From positions 62,001-126,000 of the forward strand of contig NZ_JAMRYR010000004.1 of the NCBI RefSeq assembly GCF_028437565.1: DNA of 64,000 nt. The letters are read 5' to 3'. The stretch comes from Actinomyces sp. B33 (GTDB taxonomy: Bacteria; Actinomycetota; Actinomycetes; Actinomycetales; Actinomycetaceae). The notes under the pieces are model-generated. The model had not been told where the DNA came from and searched no databases. It worked only from the letters and a program-made list of their open reading frames with translations. This document shows positions 10,565 to 19,111 of this stretch, piece after piece (positions within the stretch are counted from its first letter, which is position 1; each line of letters opens with the position of its first letter). A program made the position numbers and the translations under genes.

Positions 10565-11974
10565 ATGAGTAGCAATAACAGATTGTTGCAGGTCGCAGGC
10601 TCGGCAGCCCTGGGGGGCTTCCTCTTCGGATTCGACGTCGCCGTCATCAACGGGGCCATCGGCTCGGTGTCCGGCGCCGAAACAGGATTCGGACTGGACG
10701 CGTGGGCGACCGGCGTCGTCGTCTCGATCGTCAGTCTTGGAGCGGCGGTCGGCGCCGCCGTAGCCGGAGGCGCGGCGAATCGGCTCGGCCGCGTCAAGGT
10801 GATGGTCGCGGCCGCCGTGCTCTTCGCCATCTCCGCACTGATGAGCGGACTGTCCTTCAGCTTCGCCGCCCTCGTCTTCTGGCGCCTGATCGGCGGATTG
10901 GGCGTGGGGATCTCGGCGGTGATCGCGCCGGCCTACATCGCGGAGATCACCCCTGCGGACAAGCGCGGCAGATTCGGCACCCTCCAGCAGCTGGCGATCG
11001 CCTTCGGCATCTTCGGGGCCTTCATCACGAACTTCCTCCTCGTCAAGGCCACGGGATCGGCCGATGCGGTGGGGTGGTTCGGCCTGCACACCTGGCGGTG
11101 GATGTTCATCTCGGAGCTGCTGCCCGCCGTGCTGTACGGGATCTTCGTGATCTTCCTCCCGGAGTCGCCCCGGTACCTCGTCTCGATCGGGAAGGACTCC
11201 GCGGCCGAGCGCATCCTCGTGTCCGTCGTCGAGGAGAAGGATCCGAAGGCGCGGATCCGCGAGATTCACGCATCGCTGACGGGTTCGCGCCCTCGATTCA
11301 GCGACCTCGTCGACCGCCGGTACGGTCTGCGCCCCGTCGTGTGGGTGGCCCTCGCCTTCGCCTTCCTCATCCAGATGGCGGGCATCAACAACGTCCTGCT
11401 GTACGCGACCGATCTGTGGACCACGGTCGGCTTCGAAGGCGACCTGTCCGTGTTCATCCCCGTTCTCACATCCGTCATCGGGATCGTCATGACGTTCCTG
11501 GGGATGATGGTCATCGACCGGGTGGGGCGCCGGCCCCTGCTCCTGTGGGGCGCGATCGGGATGTTCGCGGCCATGGTCGTCTCCGCGCTCACCTTCGCCC
11601 AAGGCTCGCTGTCCGCCGACGGGGTCCTCAACCTGACGGGCGCCTGGGCGGTGGTGTCCCTCATCAGCGTGCACATGGTCTACATCATCTTCTGCGGGAC
11701 CTGGGGAGTGGTCCTGTGGGTGTTCCTCGGGGAGGTCTTCCCCAATCAGATCCGAACGGCCGGCCTCGGGCTGGCGACGGCCGGCAACTGGATCGGCGGG
11801 ACCCTGGTGACCTTCCTCTTCCCGGTGCTCAAGGAGTACTTCGGGCTGTCCGGAACGTACTTCGTGTACGCGTTCGTCGGGGCCCTGCTGATCCTCCTGG
11901 TCGTCCGCTACATCCCCGAGACGAAGGGGGTCGAGCTCGAGGAGATGTCGTACAGCACGACGAAGGGCCGCTAG
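10565..11974 (+). CDS. sugar-porter family MFS transporter
   Basis: Inner-membrane symporter of 469 aa with twelve predicted helices. Sugar-porter (2.A.1.1) signatures are present: GFLFGFDVAVINGAI at the N-terminus, RLGRVKVM in loop 2-3, PESPRYLVSIGK after helix 6, DRVGRRPLLLWG in loop 8-9 and PETKGVELEEM at the C-terminus. The likely substrate is a monosaccharide or a close derivative, driven by protons. It has an AAAGGA ribosome site and lies 28 nt after the hydrolase gene, in one operon under the promoter at 8741. Confidence 0.92.
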   Translation: MSSNNRLLQVAGSAALGGFLFGFDVAVINGAIGSVSGAETGFGLDAWATGVVVSIVSLGAAVGAAVAGGAANRLGRVKVMVAAAVLFAISALMSGLSFSFAALVFWRLIGGLGVGISAVIAPAYIAEITPADKRGRFGTLQQLAIAFGIFGAFITNFLLVKATGSADAVGWFGLHTWRWMFISELLPAVLYGIFVIFLPESPRYLVSIGKDSAAERILVSVVEEKDPKARIREIHASLTGSRPRFSDLVDRRYGLRPVVWVALAFAFLIQMAGINNVLLYATDLWTTVGFEGDLSVFIPVLTSVIGIVMTFLGMMVIDRVGRRPLLLWGAIGMFAAMVVSALTFAQGSLSADGVLNLTGAWAVVSLISVHMVYIIFCGTWGVVLWVFLGEVFPNQIRTAGLGLATAGNWIGGTLVTFLFPVLKEYFGLSGTYFVYAFVGALLILLVVRYIPETKGVELEEMSYSTTKGR

Positions 11975-12029
11975 AGGCCCGGTCGTCGACCGCTCGGAAG
12001 CCTCCTCGCGGGTTTCGTGGGGAGTGATC

Positions 12030-12056
12030 GGGGGAGGGCGCGTCGCGCCCTCCCCC
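12030..12056. terminator. perfect GC hairpin between convergent genes
   Basis: A 12-bp perfect stem (GGGGGAGGGCGC with its complement) closed by a 3-nt loop lies between the convergent MFS and trxA genes. There is no T-run. It probably ends transcription from both sides. Confidence 0.65.
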
Positions 12057-12079
12057 GCGTCATCGCCCGATCAGAGGGG

Positions 12080-12445
12080 TCACGCGGACTCCCCGGCGGC
12101 GATCCGGGCCCGCACGTCGTCCATGTCGAGCTCGCGGATCTGCGAGATCAGGTCCTCCAGGGCGGCGCCGGGCAGGGCGCCGGACTGGCGGAAGACCGCG
12201 ATCCCGTCGCGGAAGGCCATGAGGGTCGGGATCGACGAGATCTGAGCGGCCAGGGCGAGCTGCTGCTCGGCGTCGGTGTCGATCTTTCCGAAGACGATGT
12301 CGGGGTGCTTCTTGGAGGCCTCCTCGAAGACGGGGGCGAACTGGCGGCACGGGCCGCACCACGTGGCCCAGAAGTCCACGAGGACGATCGGGTTCTCGGC
12401 GACGGTCGTCTCGAAGTTGTCGTTGGTCAGGGTGATGGCGGCCAT
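12080..12445 (-). CDS. trxA: thioredoxin
   Basis: Cytoplasmic disulfide reductase of 121 aa with the redox motif WCGPC (Cys30, Cys33), preceded by VLVDFWAT, and the cis-proline loop SIPTL. AGGAGG lies 6 nt before the ATG. Compared with a plain thioredoxin it has a short C-terminal extension (ELDMDDVRARIAAGESA). The last about 34 codons are duplicated as a remnant at 7809-7910, 4.27 kb away in the same orientation, so the 3' end of this gene is the boundary of the GntR/hydrolase/MFS cassette. Confidence 0.95.
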   Translation of the reverse strand: MAAITLTNDNFETTVAENPIVLVDFWATWCGPCRQFAPVFEEASKKHPDIVFGKIDTDAEQQLALAAQISSIPTLMAFRDGIAVFRQSGALPGAALEDLISQIRELDMDDVRARIAAGESA

Positions 12446-12780
12446 ACGGTCCTCCTGCGGTCGGCGGCCCGGGGTGGCGGGCCTGTCGGTGGGCTCGGCG
12501 GCCCCGATGCCCACCTCAACGATGCCCCATCGGGGATCATTCCGCCCGCCGTGTCGATCCTTGCTGTGACCTTGCCCTCCGAGTGCGGCGGGGGCGCGCC
12601 GCTGTGCGGCACGCGAGCCCAGGCGAATCGACGTGCCCTCCGAGTGCGGCGGCGGTCCGCTTCCCCCTCCTCCTCCATCGCCCAACCGCCCTCTGGGCGC
12701 ACGGCGGTCTCGTGGGCGCGCGCCGTGGAACGCCGTGGAACCGGGGCCGACGGGGGTAGCGGGCGGGGAGGGGTCGCGGG
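12446..12780. repeat. non-coding stretch with an 18-bp direct repeat
   Basis: No gene is seen in these 335 bases. An 18-bp sequence (GCCCTCCGAGTGCGGCGG) occurs at 12574-12591 and 12635-12652, exactly 61 bp apart. The rest is low-complexity GC-rich DNA, with the promoter region of trxA at the left end. Confidence 0.55.
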
Positions 12781-13503
12781 TCAGCGGTGGGCGGGGCAGC
12801 GGGCGAACGCCGCGTCGCGGTCCCCGCCGCTCCTGAGCGGGTGCGGCTCCCCGTCCTCGCCCTCGGGCGCGGCGTCGGCCGTGCCGGCGGCGGACGATGC
12901 GGGGATCCGTGCGGGGTCGACGCCGAGGGCCCGCAGGATGAAGACCTCGACGAGGCCGAGGGACGCCTCGCGCTCGCGGGGGTCTCGCGGCAGGCGCTGG
13001 CCGGCGAGGGAGGAGTGGACGAGGGAGACGAGCGCGAGCGCGTTCTGACGGGGGATCGCGCCCTGGTTCATCGCGTCCTCGAGGATCGTCAGGAGGACCC
13101 TGCCGATCATGCCGGCGTGGTCGGACAGGTGCTCGGAGTTGGCCGGGGACATCTGCTTGCGCAGGCTGACGCCGGAGACGAGGTGGTAGCGGCTGGTCAT
13201 CTCCAGGTGGGAGCGCAGGTAGACGCGCAGGCGCTCGATGGGGTCGGGTTCGCCGTCGAGCGCCTGGGAGAGGGCCTGGGTGAACTCGGTGGTCACCTCG
13301 CGCATGTACGCGAGCAGGAGGACCTCCTTGTCGGCGAAGTGGTTGTAGACGGCGGTGCGCCCCACGTCGGCGCGCTCGGCGATCTGCGACATGGTGATCG
13401 AGTCGAAGGGCTGTTCGGCGAGGAGCTCGCCGAGGGCGTGGAAGAGGCGGCTGCGGGTCAACGCCCGGTGGTCGGCGAGGGTGTCCCCGATGATTTTCGG
13501 CAT
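12781..13503 (-). CDS. TetR family transcriptional regulator
   Basis: DNA-binding regulator of 240 aa. The N-terminal helix-turn-helix (residues about 15-60) is typical: ITMSQIAERADVGRTAVYNH then FADKEVLLLAYM. The C-terminal ligand domain is not assignable, and the last about 40 residues are low-complexity (A, G, E, R rich). The ATG at 13501-13503 has no ribosome site; a CAGAAT hexamer lies 6 nt upstream, consistent with a leaderless transcript. Targets are unknown; neither neighbour (trxA, NUDIX) is an obvious one. Confidence 0.85.
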   Translation of the reverse strand: MPKIIGDTLADHRALTRSRLFHALGELLAEQPFDSITMSQIAERADVGRTAVYNHFADKEVLLLAYMREVTTEFTQALSQALDGEPDPIERLRVYLRSHLEMTSRYHLVSGVSLRKQMSPANSEHLSDHAGMIGRVLLTILEDAMNQGAIPRQNALALVSLVHSSLAGQRLPRDPREREASLGLVEVFILRALGVDPARIPASSAAGTADAAPEGEDGEPHPLRSGGDRDAAFARCPAHR

Positions 13504-13649
13504 GGGGTCATTCTGACAGATCGGGGGCCGATGTCGTGAAAAGAGTCGTGCGGCCGCCTCGGGGCGGCCGACGGGGCCGTTGCGGCGGGGCCGTTGCGGC
13601 GGGGCCGTGTGGGTGCGGACGGGAGGCGCTCCAGCCGGGCGGTCGAAGG

Positions 13650-14090
13650 TTATCGGGATCCGTCGCGGAGGAGGGAGCACCGGTCGACGACGGCCAGGGC
13701 GATGTCGAGGTCGTGACCGATCCAGTCGAGGCCGGCCAGGTCCTCCAGGTCGACCCATCGCAGGTCGCTGTGGGAGTCCCCCCGGGTCGGCGCGGGGGAG
13801 TCGGGGGAGACCTCGCACAGCCATACGCCCATGCGCCTGCCCTGGAGGATCGGCCACCATCGTCCGTCGGGGGCGTCGACGCGCGGGCCGATGACGAGGT
13901 CGGCGCCGAGCTCTTCGCGGATCTCCCTGGCGAGGGCGTCGAGGGGGTCCTCGCCGTCCTCGATCTTGCCGCCGGGCAGTTCGAAGCGCCCGGCGAGGTC
14001 GGCCGGGTAGGCGCGTGCGGCGCACAGGAGGCGGGAGGGGCGGGCGAGGGAGTCGACGATGGCGGCGGCGACGACGGGGCGGGGGCTCAT
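13650..14090 (-). CDS. NUDIX hydrolase (MutT-like)
   Basis: Hydrolyses a nucleoside diphosphate linked to another group, possibly an oxidised dNTP. The 146-aa protein has an intact NUDIX box at residues 41-63: GKIEDGE, seven residues, then REIREELGA. The strands before it (VVAAAIVDSL, FELPGG) fit the MutT/CTP-pyrophosphohydrolase group of sanitising enzymes. ATG 14088-14090 is chosen because TATGAT lies exactly 6 nt upstream with no ribosome site, a leaderless arrangement seen several times in this window. Confidence 0.88.
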   Translation of the reverse strand: MSPRPVVAAAIVDSLARPSRLLCAARAYPADLAGRFELPGGKIEDGEDPLDALAREIREELGADLVIGPRVDAPDGRWWPILQGRRMGVWLCEVSPDSPAPTRGDSHSDLRWVDLEDLAGLDWIGHDLDIALAVVDRCSLLRDGSR

Positions 14091-14300
14091 CCGGGCATCA
14101 TACGGGCCCGGGATGCCCGTTCTGCTCGCGCTCACCCTGTTCCGGTTCTCCAGCGTCGAGGGCGTGCCGCGTCGATCCGAGTGCGATGGGTTGAGGGAGC
14201 CGCGTCGATCCGAGAGCGATGGGAGATGGCTGATGGCCGATGGGCGGGGGTGCGGGTCGGGGCGTGGTGATCGGCGGTTCTCCGCGGTTTCCCGGTCCAC

Positions 14301-14330
14301 TTGGACGAGGCGGACCGGTGCGGGTATGAT
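14301..14330 (+). promoter_or_regulatory. tRNA-Gly promoter
   Basis: TTGGAC (14301-14306), an 18-nt spacer and TATGAT (14325-14330), ending 19 nt before the tRNA 5' end. Confidence 0.75.
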
Positions 14331-14349
14331 CGAGGCGTTCCAACGAACT

Positions 14350-14423
14350 GCGGGCGTAGTTCATCGGTAGAATGAAAGCTTCCCAAGCTTTAGAGGCGGG
14401 TTCGACTCCCGTCGCCCGCTCCA
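14350..14423 (+). tRNA. tRNA-Gly(CCC)
   Basis: Full cloverleaf: acceptor GCGGGCG pairs with CGCCCGC, the anticodon stem AAAGC/GCTTT encloses loop TTCCCAA giving anticodon CCC, and the T arm contains GGTTCGACTCC. The 3' CCA is encoded (14421-14423). It lies at the left edge of an island-like segment (ABC transporter and broken Abi gene). Confidence 0.96.
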
Positions 14424-14653
14424 CTTATGACGTCGATCATGATGCTCGTGACGTTGACGACGTACCGTGGAACGTGATAGATCCCCGATCAGCCGAGTGT
14501 CGCCAACCTGATGGCCGAGTACATCTAGGCGCGTCCCCCCAGGGCCGAGGATCTGCCGTGGCTGGCCCCGGACAGAGATGGGTTCGGGGCTGCTCAGCGG
14601 CCATTTCACAGGAAACCCCGCGACGACGGCAAAGTCGGTCTAGTGTCTGACTC

Positions 14654-15619
14654 GTGACCACTCCACCGATGTCTCCAGCCGCCCATGCGGTCTCGTCCAT
14701 CGCCTCCGATGCGGTGATCGAGGTCCAAGGACTGACCAAGCGCTATGACGGTCGGGCGGTCGTTGACGACGTGTCCTTCACCGTCCACCCCGGCCTCGTG
14801 ACGGGCTTTCTCGGGCCGAACGGCGCGGGCAAGTCAACGACGATGAAGATGATTCTGGGGTTGGTCAGTCCTACGAGCGGGCATGCGCTCATCAGCAAGC
14901 AGGACTTCCGGGACCTCGCCAATCCGGCAGCCAGCATCGGCGCCTTGCTCGACCCCAACGCGGTCCAGGGCTTCCGGACGGGGACCCAGCATCTGATGTG
15001 GCAGGCCCGCGCAGCGGGCATCGCGCCGACCGCGGTCAAGGAGAAGCTCGACCTGGTCGGGCTCTCCGACGCGGCGGACCGCAAGGTGAGCGGCTACTCA
15101 CTGGGGATGCGTCAGCGACTCGCCCTCGCAGGCGCGCTGCTAGCTGACCCAGCGATCCTGATCCTGGACGAGCCGATCAACGGTCTCGACCCCGAGGGCA
15201 TCCTGTGGATGCGCCAGACCCTCAAGAGACTCGCGGCAGAGGGGCGCACCGTCTTCGTCTCCAGCCACCTGATGGACGAGATGGAGCGAACGGCCGACCG
15301 GGTCATCATCATCGACCGCGGCCGTCTGATCGAGGACGTCACGCTCTCCCAGCTGACCACGCAGTCCGTCAACCATCGCGTCAGCGTGCGAAGTGGTGAC
15401 GACGAGGCGCTGGCCGCCGCGCTATCGAAGGCGTCGGGGAAGGTGGAGCGCGACGAAACCGGTATGGTCGTGACCGGCCTGACCCCGGAGCAGATCGGCC
15501 GGCTCGCCCTCGAGGCGCGGGTCCCGCTCGAACGCCTGCACGCTAAAGAAACAACCCTGGAGAACGCCTTCCTCCAGATCACCCGAATGGCCGAGAACGA
15601 GTCTGGAGCTACCCGATGA
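14654..15619 (+). CDS. ABC-2 type transporter ATP-binding protein
   Basis: ATPase of 321 aa with Walker A GPNGAGKST, signature YSLGMRQRLALAGALL, Walker B ILILDEPINGLDPEG and a switch histidine in VSSHLMDE. It belongs to the BcrA/CcmA-like drug or bacteriocin exporter class, whose members pump antibiotics or give self-immunity. The GTG start lies 7 nt after TAGTGT, again leaderless; an ATG at 14669 is an alternative. Codon use is clearly less G/C-biased than in the flanking genes (codons such as AAA, GAA, CTA, ACA), and it sits just after a tRNA gene, both suggesting acquisition by transfer. Confidence 0.9.
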   Translation: MTTPPMSPAAHAVSSIASDAVIEVQGLTKRYDGRAVVDDVSFTVHPGLVTGFLGPNGAGKSTTMKMILGLVSPTSGHALISKQDFRDLANPAASIGALLDPNAVQGFRTGTQHLMWQARAAGIAPTAVKEKLDLVGLSDAADRKVSGYSLGMRQRLALAGALLADPAILILDEPINGLDPEGILWMRQTLKRLAAEGRTVFVSSHLMDEMERTADRVIIIDRGRLIEDVTLSQLTTQSVNHRVSVRSGDDEALAAALSKASGKVERDETGMVVTGLTPEQIGRLALEARVPLERLHAKETTLENAFLQITRMAENESGATR

Positions 15620-16413
15620 GCAACGTGGTTACCGGTCGCGCCGCCCTCTCGTCGGCGATCTCGGGTGAGTGGGCAAAGGCCCGCACGTGGCCGGTCGGCC
15701 GCATCATCGTCATCCTGGCCATCGTCGGCGCCATCCTGGGCAGCGTCGCGTTCGAGGCGACCGTGCCCCTGACGATGGGCAAGTCCCTCGCGCAGCTGAC
15801 CGACCGTCAGCGCGTCGAGGTTTCTCTGCTTGGTGTCGATGTCGCCAACATCGTCTGCCTGGTCGCCGCCATCTTGTTCGTGTCGAACGAGAACTCCAGC
15901 AACCTGGTCCAGGTGACCGCCCGGCTCACGCCGGTCCGAAAGCGGGTCGTCATGGCCAAGCTGCTTGTCGTGCTCGCCATCTCGGCCGTGGTCTCCGTGG
16001 TCGCGACGGTGCTGGCCCACGCCGCTGGCATGATCACGGTCGCGCTGGCGGGGGCACCGGTTCCGGCCCTCACCGGCCGCACCGTGCTGACGCTGCTCGC
16101 CGTGATGCTCATGATCCCCGTCCACGCGGTGCTCGCCGTCGCGATCGCGTACCAGACGCGCAGCGGCCTCATCGCCTTCCTCCTGGTCTTCCTGATCATG
16201 TGTCTTCCCTCGCTGGTGGGCGTCCTCCCCGCCGCCGTTGACAGGGCTGCCCAGTTCGTGCTCATCACCCCGGCACTGCACACGATGTCGGGCATCGCCA
16301 CCCCCGGTGAGAAGGACTTCACCAACCCCTTAGCGGCCGTCGGCGTGCTTCTTGCGTGGACGGCCATCCCGATCTCCATTGCCATTGTTGCGTTCCGCCG
16401 CCGCGACATTTAG
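15616..16413 (+). CDS. ABC-2 type transporter permease
   Basis: Membrane partner of the preceding ATPase, 265 aa with about six hydrophobic segments (one near residues 25-47, the rest from about 70 to 260). Start and stop overlap in ATGA. The sequence ends FRRRDI, the short basic tail usual for ABC-2 permeases. Substrate unknown; lantibiotic or bacitracin-type immunity is a family-level possibility only. A hairpin follows the stop codon. Confidence 0.87.
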   Translation: MSNVVTGRAALSSAISGEWAKARTWPVGRIIVILAIVGAILGSVAFEATVPLTMGKSLAQLTDRQRVEVSLLGVDVANIVCLVAAILFVSNENSSNLVQVTARLTPVRKRVVMAKLLVVLAISAVVSVVATVLAHAAGMITVALAGAPVPALTGRTVLTLLAVMLMIPVHAVLAVAIAYQTRSGLIAFLLVFLIMCLPSLVGVLPAAVDRAAQFVLITPALHTMSGIATPGEKDFTNPLAAVGVLLAWTAIPISIAIVAFRRRDI

Positions 16414-16446
16414 CCCCGCAAGGGACAATGCACAAATGACCGGGGC
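16413..16446 (+). terminator. hairpin after the ABC-2 operon
   Basis: GCCCCG at 16413-16418 pairs with CGGGGC at 16441-16446 and is followed by CTTTCATTT. The 22-nt loop is long, so this is a weak terminator candidate. Confidence 0.35.
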
Positions 16447-16467
16447 CTTTCATTTCCTAGGAAGCTC

Positions 16468-16667
16468 ATGGTTAAGCGCTGGCTCAGTACGACGAACAAG
16501 TCGAGCTGCTTCAAGAACGCGGTTTAACCGTCACTGACACCGCATCAGCAGCCGAGTTCCTATCTCGCGTGAACTACTACCGACTCTCGGGATATTTCCT
16601 TTACTGGCAAGTTGACCCAATGGCCGTTCGTGCAGCGATACGCGCGCGGTGGGGACAGTCCTTTTAG
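16468..16667 (+). pseudogene. truncated, frameshifted Abi-family (AbiD/F-like) gene
   Basis: ATG 16468 follows AGGA and reads MVKRWLS; one base is then missing, and the next frame continues YDEQVELLQERG, later FLSRVNYYRLSGYFLYWQ, until TAG at 16667. This is the start of the Abi_2 family (abortive infection AbiD/AbiF-like), whose proteins are usually about 300 aa; only some 55 recognisable residues remain. The last about 18 residues do not look like the family. Base composition is markedly lower in GC than the surroundings. The gene is dead both by frameshift and truncation. Confidence 0.8.
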
Positions 16668-17064
16668 CGAGGCGCGTCATCGCGGGAAGACTCGTGTCGG
16701 GACACGTGGACTGCGGCACGGCTGCTGCGCCGATTCTTCATCCGGACGCCCGCCTGGGGCCGGAGCCCTCGCTCACGCCGATCCCGGACGCTCCCCTCAC
16801 GCGCCCATCGACGATGGGAGCGGTCGAGACCCCCTGGTTCTTCCCTGACCCCTCCCCTGAGGAGCCGTCGACCCCGGCCCCGTCCCCCGGGTGTTTCCCG
16901 ATCAGGGTGACGTGGAATACCCCGGTGCCAGGAGGGCAGGGGGATGATCCGACCGACCGGGTGGGACTACGATCCTCGTCGTCCACACCGCGGGGCGCCG
17001 GTCGCCGGCCCCCGACGACAACGATGATCCCGCGCTCGGCGGGGGAAGGCGCCCACTGGCAACG
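16668..17064. other. non-coding stretch right of the Abi remnant
   Basis: I see no gene in these 397 bases. The first part continues the lower-GC island; the composition returns to the chromosomal norm by about 16750. No copy of the tRNA-Gly 3' end that would mark an attachment site was found here. Confidence 0.5.
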
Positions 17065-17814
17065 ATGAACTCCACACCGGACTACATGAAGCACGTCCTC
17101 GCCGTTTTCGGGGCGTACCTGGCGATCACCGTCGCGGGGCTCCTCTACGTGAGCAGGGTCAGGGGGATCCGTTACGGCGAACCCGGTTTCGTCGAGGCGA
17201 TGGTCCCCTTCCTCCTCGTCCTCGTGGTCTTCGCCATCGCCTCCTTCCTCGTCTACACGAAGAAGCGGCCCACGCGCTTCACCGTGCCGACGAACTACCT
17301 CTACTACGCGCTCATGCTCGTGCCCCTCCTGGGGGTCCTCGCCTACTACTGGTCGATGCGTTTCACCCCGACTGCCGCATTCCTCCTGCCGCTCGTGGGA
17401 ACCGCGTGCGTCGGCGTCGGAGAGGAACTCGTCGTGCGCGGCATGCTCCTCAAGGAGTTCCTGCGCAAGCACTCGGCCCTCCGCTCCGCCCTGATCTCCG
17501 GACTGATCTTCGGCGCCGCCCACGCGATCAACATCCTCGGCGGGTCGCCGCTGCGCCTGGTCGCCACCCAGCTCGTCTCGACCACCGTCGTCGGCGTCTG
17601 CTACGGCCTCTTGTACGCGAGGACCCAGAACATCGTCCTGCTGGCCGTCGAGCACGCCCTGTGGGACTACATCATGCTCAGCGGAGCCACCAAGGAGATC
17701 CCGGTACTCGGCCTCATCATGGTCGGCCTTCTCGCGCTGCGCCTGATCCTCACCTTCGTCCTGGCGTTCGACCTCAAGAGGACCGCCGGCCCGGTCCTCG
17801 TCGACGCCGCCTGA
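17065..17814 (+). CDS. CPBP family intramembrane metalloprotease
   Basis: Membrane protein of 249 aa with about seven helices and the CPBP (CAAX protease and bacteriocin-processing) motifs: EELVVRG (EExxxR), FGAAHAIN (FxxxH) and EHALWDY (HxxxD), in the correct order. Family members cleave within membranes, and some give bacteriocin self-protection. The function here is not known. No ribosome site precedes the ATG. It is flanked by the island remnant on the left and the MacAB-like operon on the right. Confidence 0.87.
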   Translation: MNSTPDYMKHVLAVFGAYLAITVAGLLYVSRVRGIRYGEPGFVEAMVPFLLVLVVFAIASFLVYTKKRPTRFTVPTNYLYYALMLVPLLGVLAYYWSMRFTPTAAFLLPLVGTACVGVGEELVVRGMLLKEFLRKHSALRSALISGLIFGAAHAINILGGSPLRLVATQLVSTTVVGVCYGLLYARTQNIVLLAVEHALWDYIMLSGATKEIPVLGLIMVGLLALRLILTFVLAFDLKRTAGPVLVDAA

Positions 17815-17954
17815 GCGGAGCGGCCATCGGCCCGCCCGCGACCCGAGCCGGCCCCGACGACGAACCCCTCCTCGTCGTCGGGGCCGACCCGTCGCAGGGC
17901 GGGCTGTCCCCCTCGCGCGCAGGAAGCAGTCGCCTCCCTGATTTGACCCTGGCA

Positions 17955-17976
17955 ATTCCCTGAAAGACCTGGGAAT
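17955..17976. promoter_or_regulatory. inverted repeat upstream of the MacAB-like operon
   Basis: ATTCCC and GGGAAT flank a 10-nt spacer, about 60 nt before the adaptor gene. Position suggests an operator, but no -10/-35 pair of good quality was recognised with it. Confidence 0.3.
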
Positions 17977-18036
17977 CCTCTGGACCTGTTCCTACGCTGG
18001 CCCCACAGGCCCGTTGGATCACAGGAGAGCGACATT

Positions 18037-19110
18037 ATGGCCATTCGAGTACGAGCCGCCGGCGTCCTCAACGCCATCAAGATCCTCCTGCTGGCGGTCA
18101 TCGCCATCGCCTTCGTCAAATTCGCGTTCTTCCCCGCCTCCTCGGACGACTCGGCCGCCCAATCCCTCGACCCGAGCGCCTCCTACACCCAGCTCACCGT
18201 CATGCCCGCCCGAGGCGACATCACCAACACCCTGTCCCTCCAGGGCACGATCGAGGCCGACGAGGCCAGCACCGCCAAGGCCACGCTCGACGGGGAGATC
18301 AGCTACATCTACGTCGGCGACGGCGCCGTCGTCGCCAGCGGCGACCCCCTCGTCGAGATCCGCAAGGAGATGCCCGGCGAGGACCGGGAGGTCACCGACC
18401 CCGACGGCAACGTCTCCATCGTCCCCGGCAAGCCCTGGTACTCCTACGCGACCGTCCACGCCCCCGCGTCCGGCACCCTGCGCCTGAGCGCCCTCGTCGG
18501 CCAGCGCTTCGCCATCGGCGACGCCGTCGCCACCGTCCAGCCCCCGACCTACTCCGCGGTCGCCACGCTCACCTCCGATCAGATGTACCGGATGCAGACG
18601 CCTCCCCAGACGGCGACGATCACCGTCAAGAACGGCCCCGCGCCCTTCGAGTGCACGAACGTGGAGATCCTCACCCCCACGACCCCGTCCTCGACGCCGG
18701 AGCCCGCCCAGCCCGGACGCGCGCCGTCCTCGTCGTCCTCATCGTCGGCGACCGCGTCCTCCATCCGCGCCCGCTGCTCCATCCCCGCCGATCAGACGGT
18801 CTTCGTCGGCCTGCAGGTCACCGTCGACCTCGTCGCCGGCGAGGCCACCGGGGCCCTCCTCGTCCCCGCCTCGGCCGTCGAAGGGCGCTACCAGCACGGC
18901 TACGTGTACGCCGTCGGCGACGACCCCGCGAAGCCCGTGAAGACCGCCGTCGAACTCGGGCTGACCGACGGCAAGCAGGTCGAGGTCCTCTCCGGCATCG
19001 ACGAATCCACCGAGATCCTCGAGTACACGCCCAACGCCGAGGCCGAGCGCGACGCCCAGGGGACCGGCGACGCGATCGCGTTCGGCGACGAGTCGGCGTC
19101 GGCGGAATGA
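18037..19110 (+). CDS. MacA-like membrane fusion/adaptor protein
   Basis: Extracytoplasmic adaptor of 357 aa anchored by one N-terminal helix (residues about 12-33). A biotinyl-lipoyl-like segment lies near residues 60-110 (LQGTIEADEASTAKATLDGE, then DGAVVASGDPLVEI) and continues after a loop at ASGTLRLSALVGQRFAIGDA. A serine-rich low-complexity linker (about 225-245) precedes a beta-barrel-like part. AGGAG lies 9 nt before the ATG. With the next two genes it forms a MacAB-type system that exports peptides, drugs or lipids across the cytoplasmic membrane. Confidence 0.85.
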   Translation: MAIRVRAAGVLNAIKILLLAVIAIAFVKFAFFPASSDDSAAQSLDPSASYTQLTVMPARGDITNTLSLQGTIEADEASTAKATLDGEISYIYVGDGAVVASGDPLVEIRKEMPGEDREVTDPDGNVSIVPGKPWYSYATVHAPASGTLRLSALVGQRFAIGDAVATVQPPTYSAVATLTSDQMYRMQTPPQTATITVKNGPAPFECTNVEILTPTTPSSTPEPAQPGRAPSSSSSSSATASSIRARCSIPADQTVFVGLQVTVDLVAGEATGALLVPASAVEGRYQHGYVYAVGDDPAKPVKTAVELGLTDGKQVEVLSGIDESTEILEYTPNAEAERDAQGTGDAIAFGDESASAE

Positions 19111-19111
19111 C

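Noticed and set aside
12446-12780. CRISPR or regulatory RNA
   Set aside because: Only two copies of an 18-bp repeat in low-complexity GC-rich DNA; the 61-bp spacing alone is not enough.
14161-14225. Tandem repeat of GTCGATCCGAGTGCGATGGG upstream of the NUDIX gene
   Set aside because: Two copies 33 bp apart are real but short, and lie in ordinary low-complexity DNA with no further structure.
13536-14270. Plus-strand open frames antisense to the NUDIX gene
   Set aside because: R/G/V-rich with no motif, while the minus strand has a full NUDIX box.
14350-17064. Integrative element with attachment sites at tRNA-Gly
   Set aside because: No integrase and no second copy of the tRNA 3' end was found, so only an island-like remnant is claimed.
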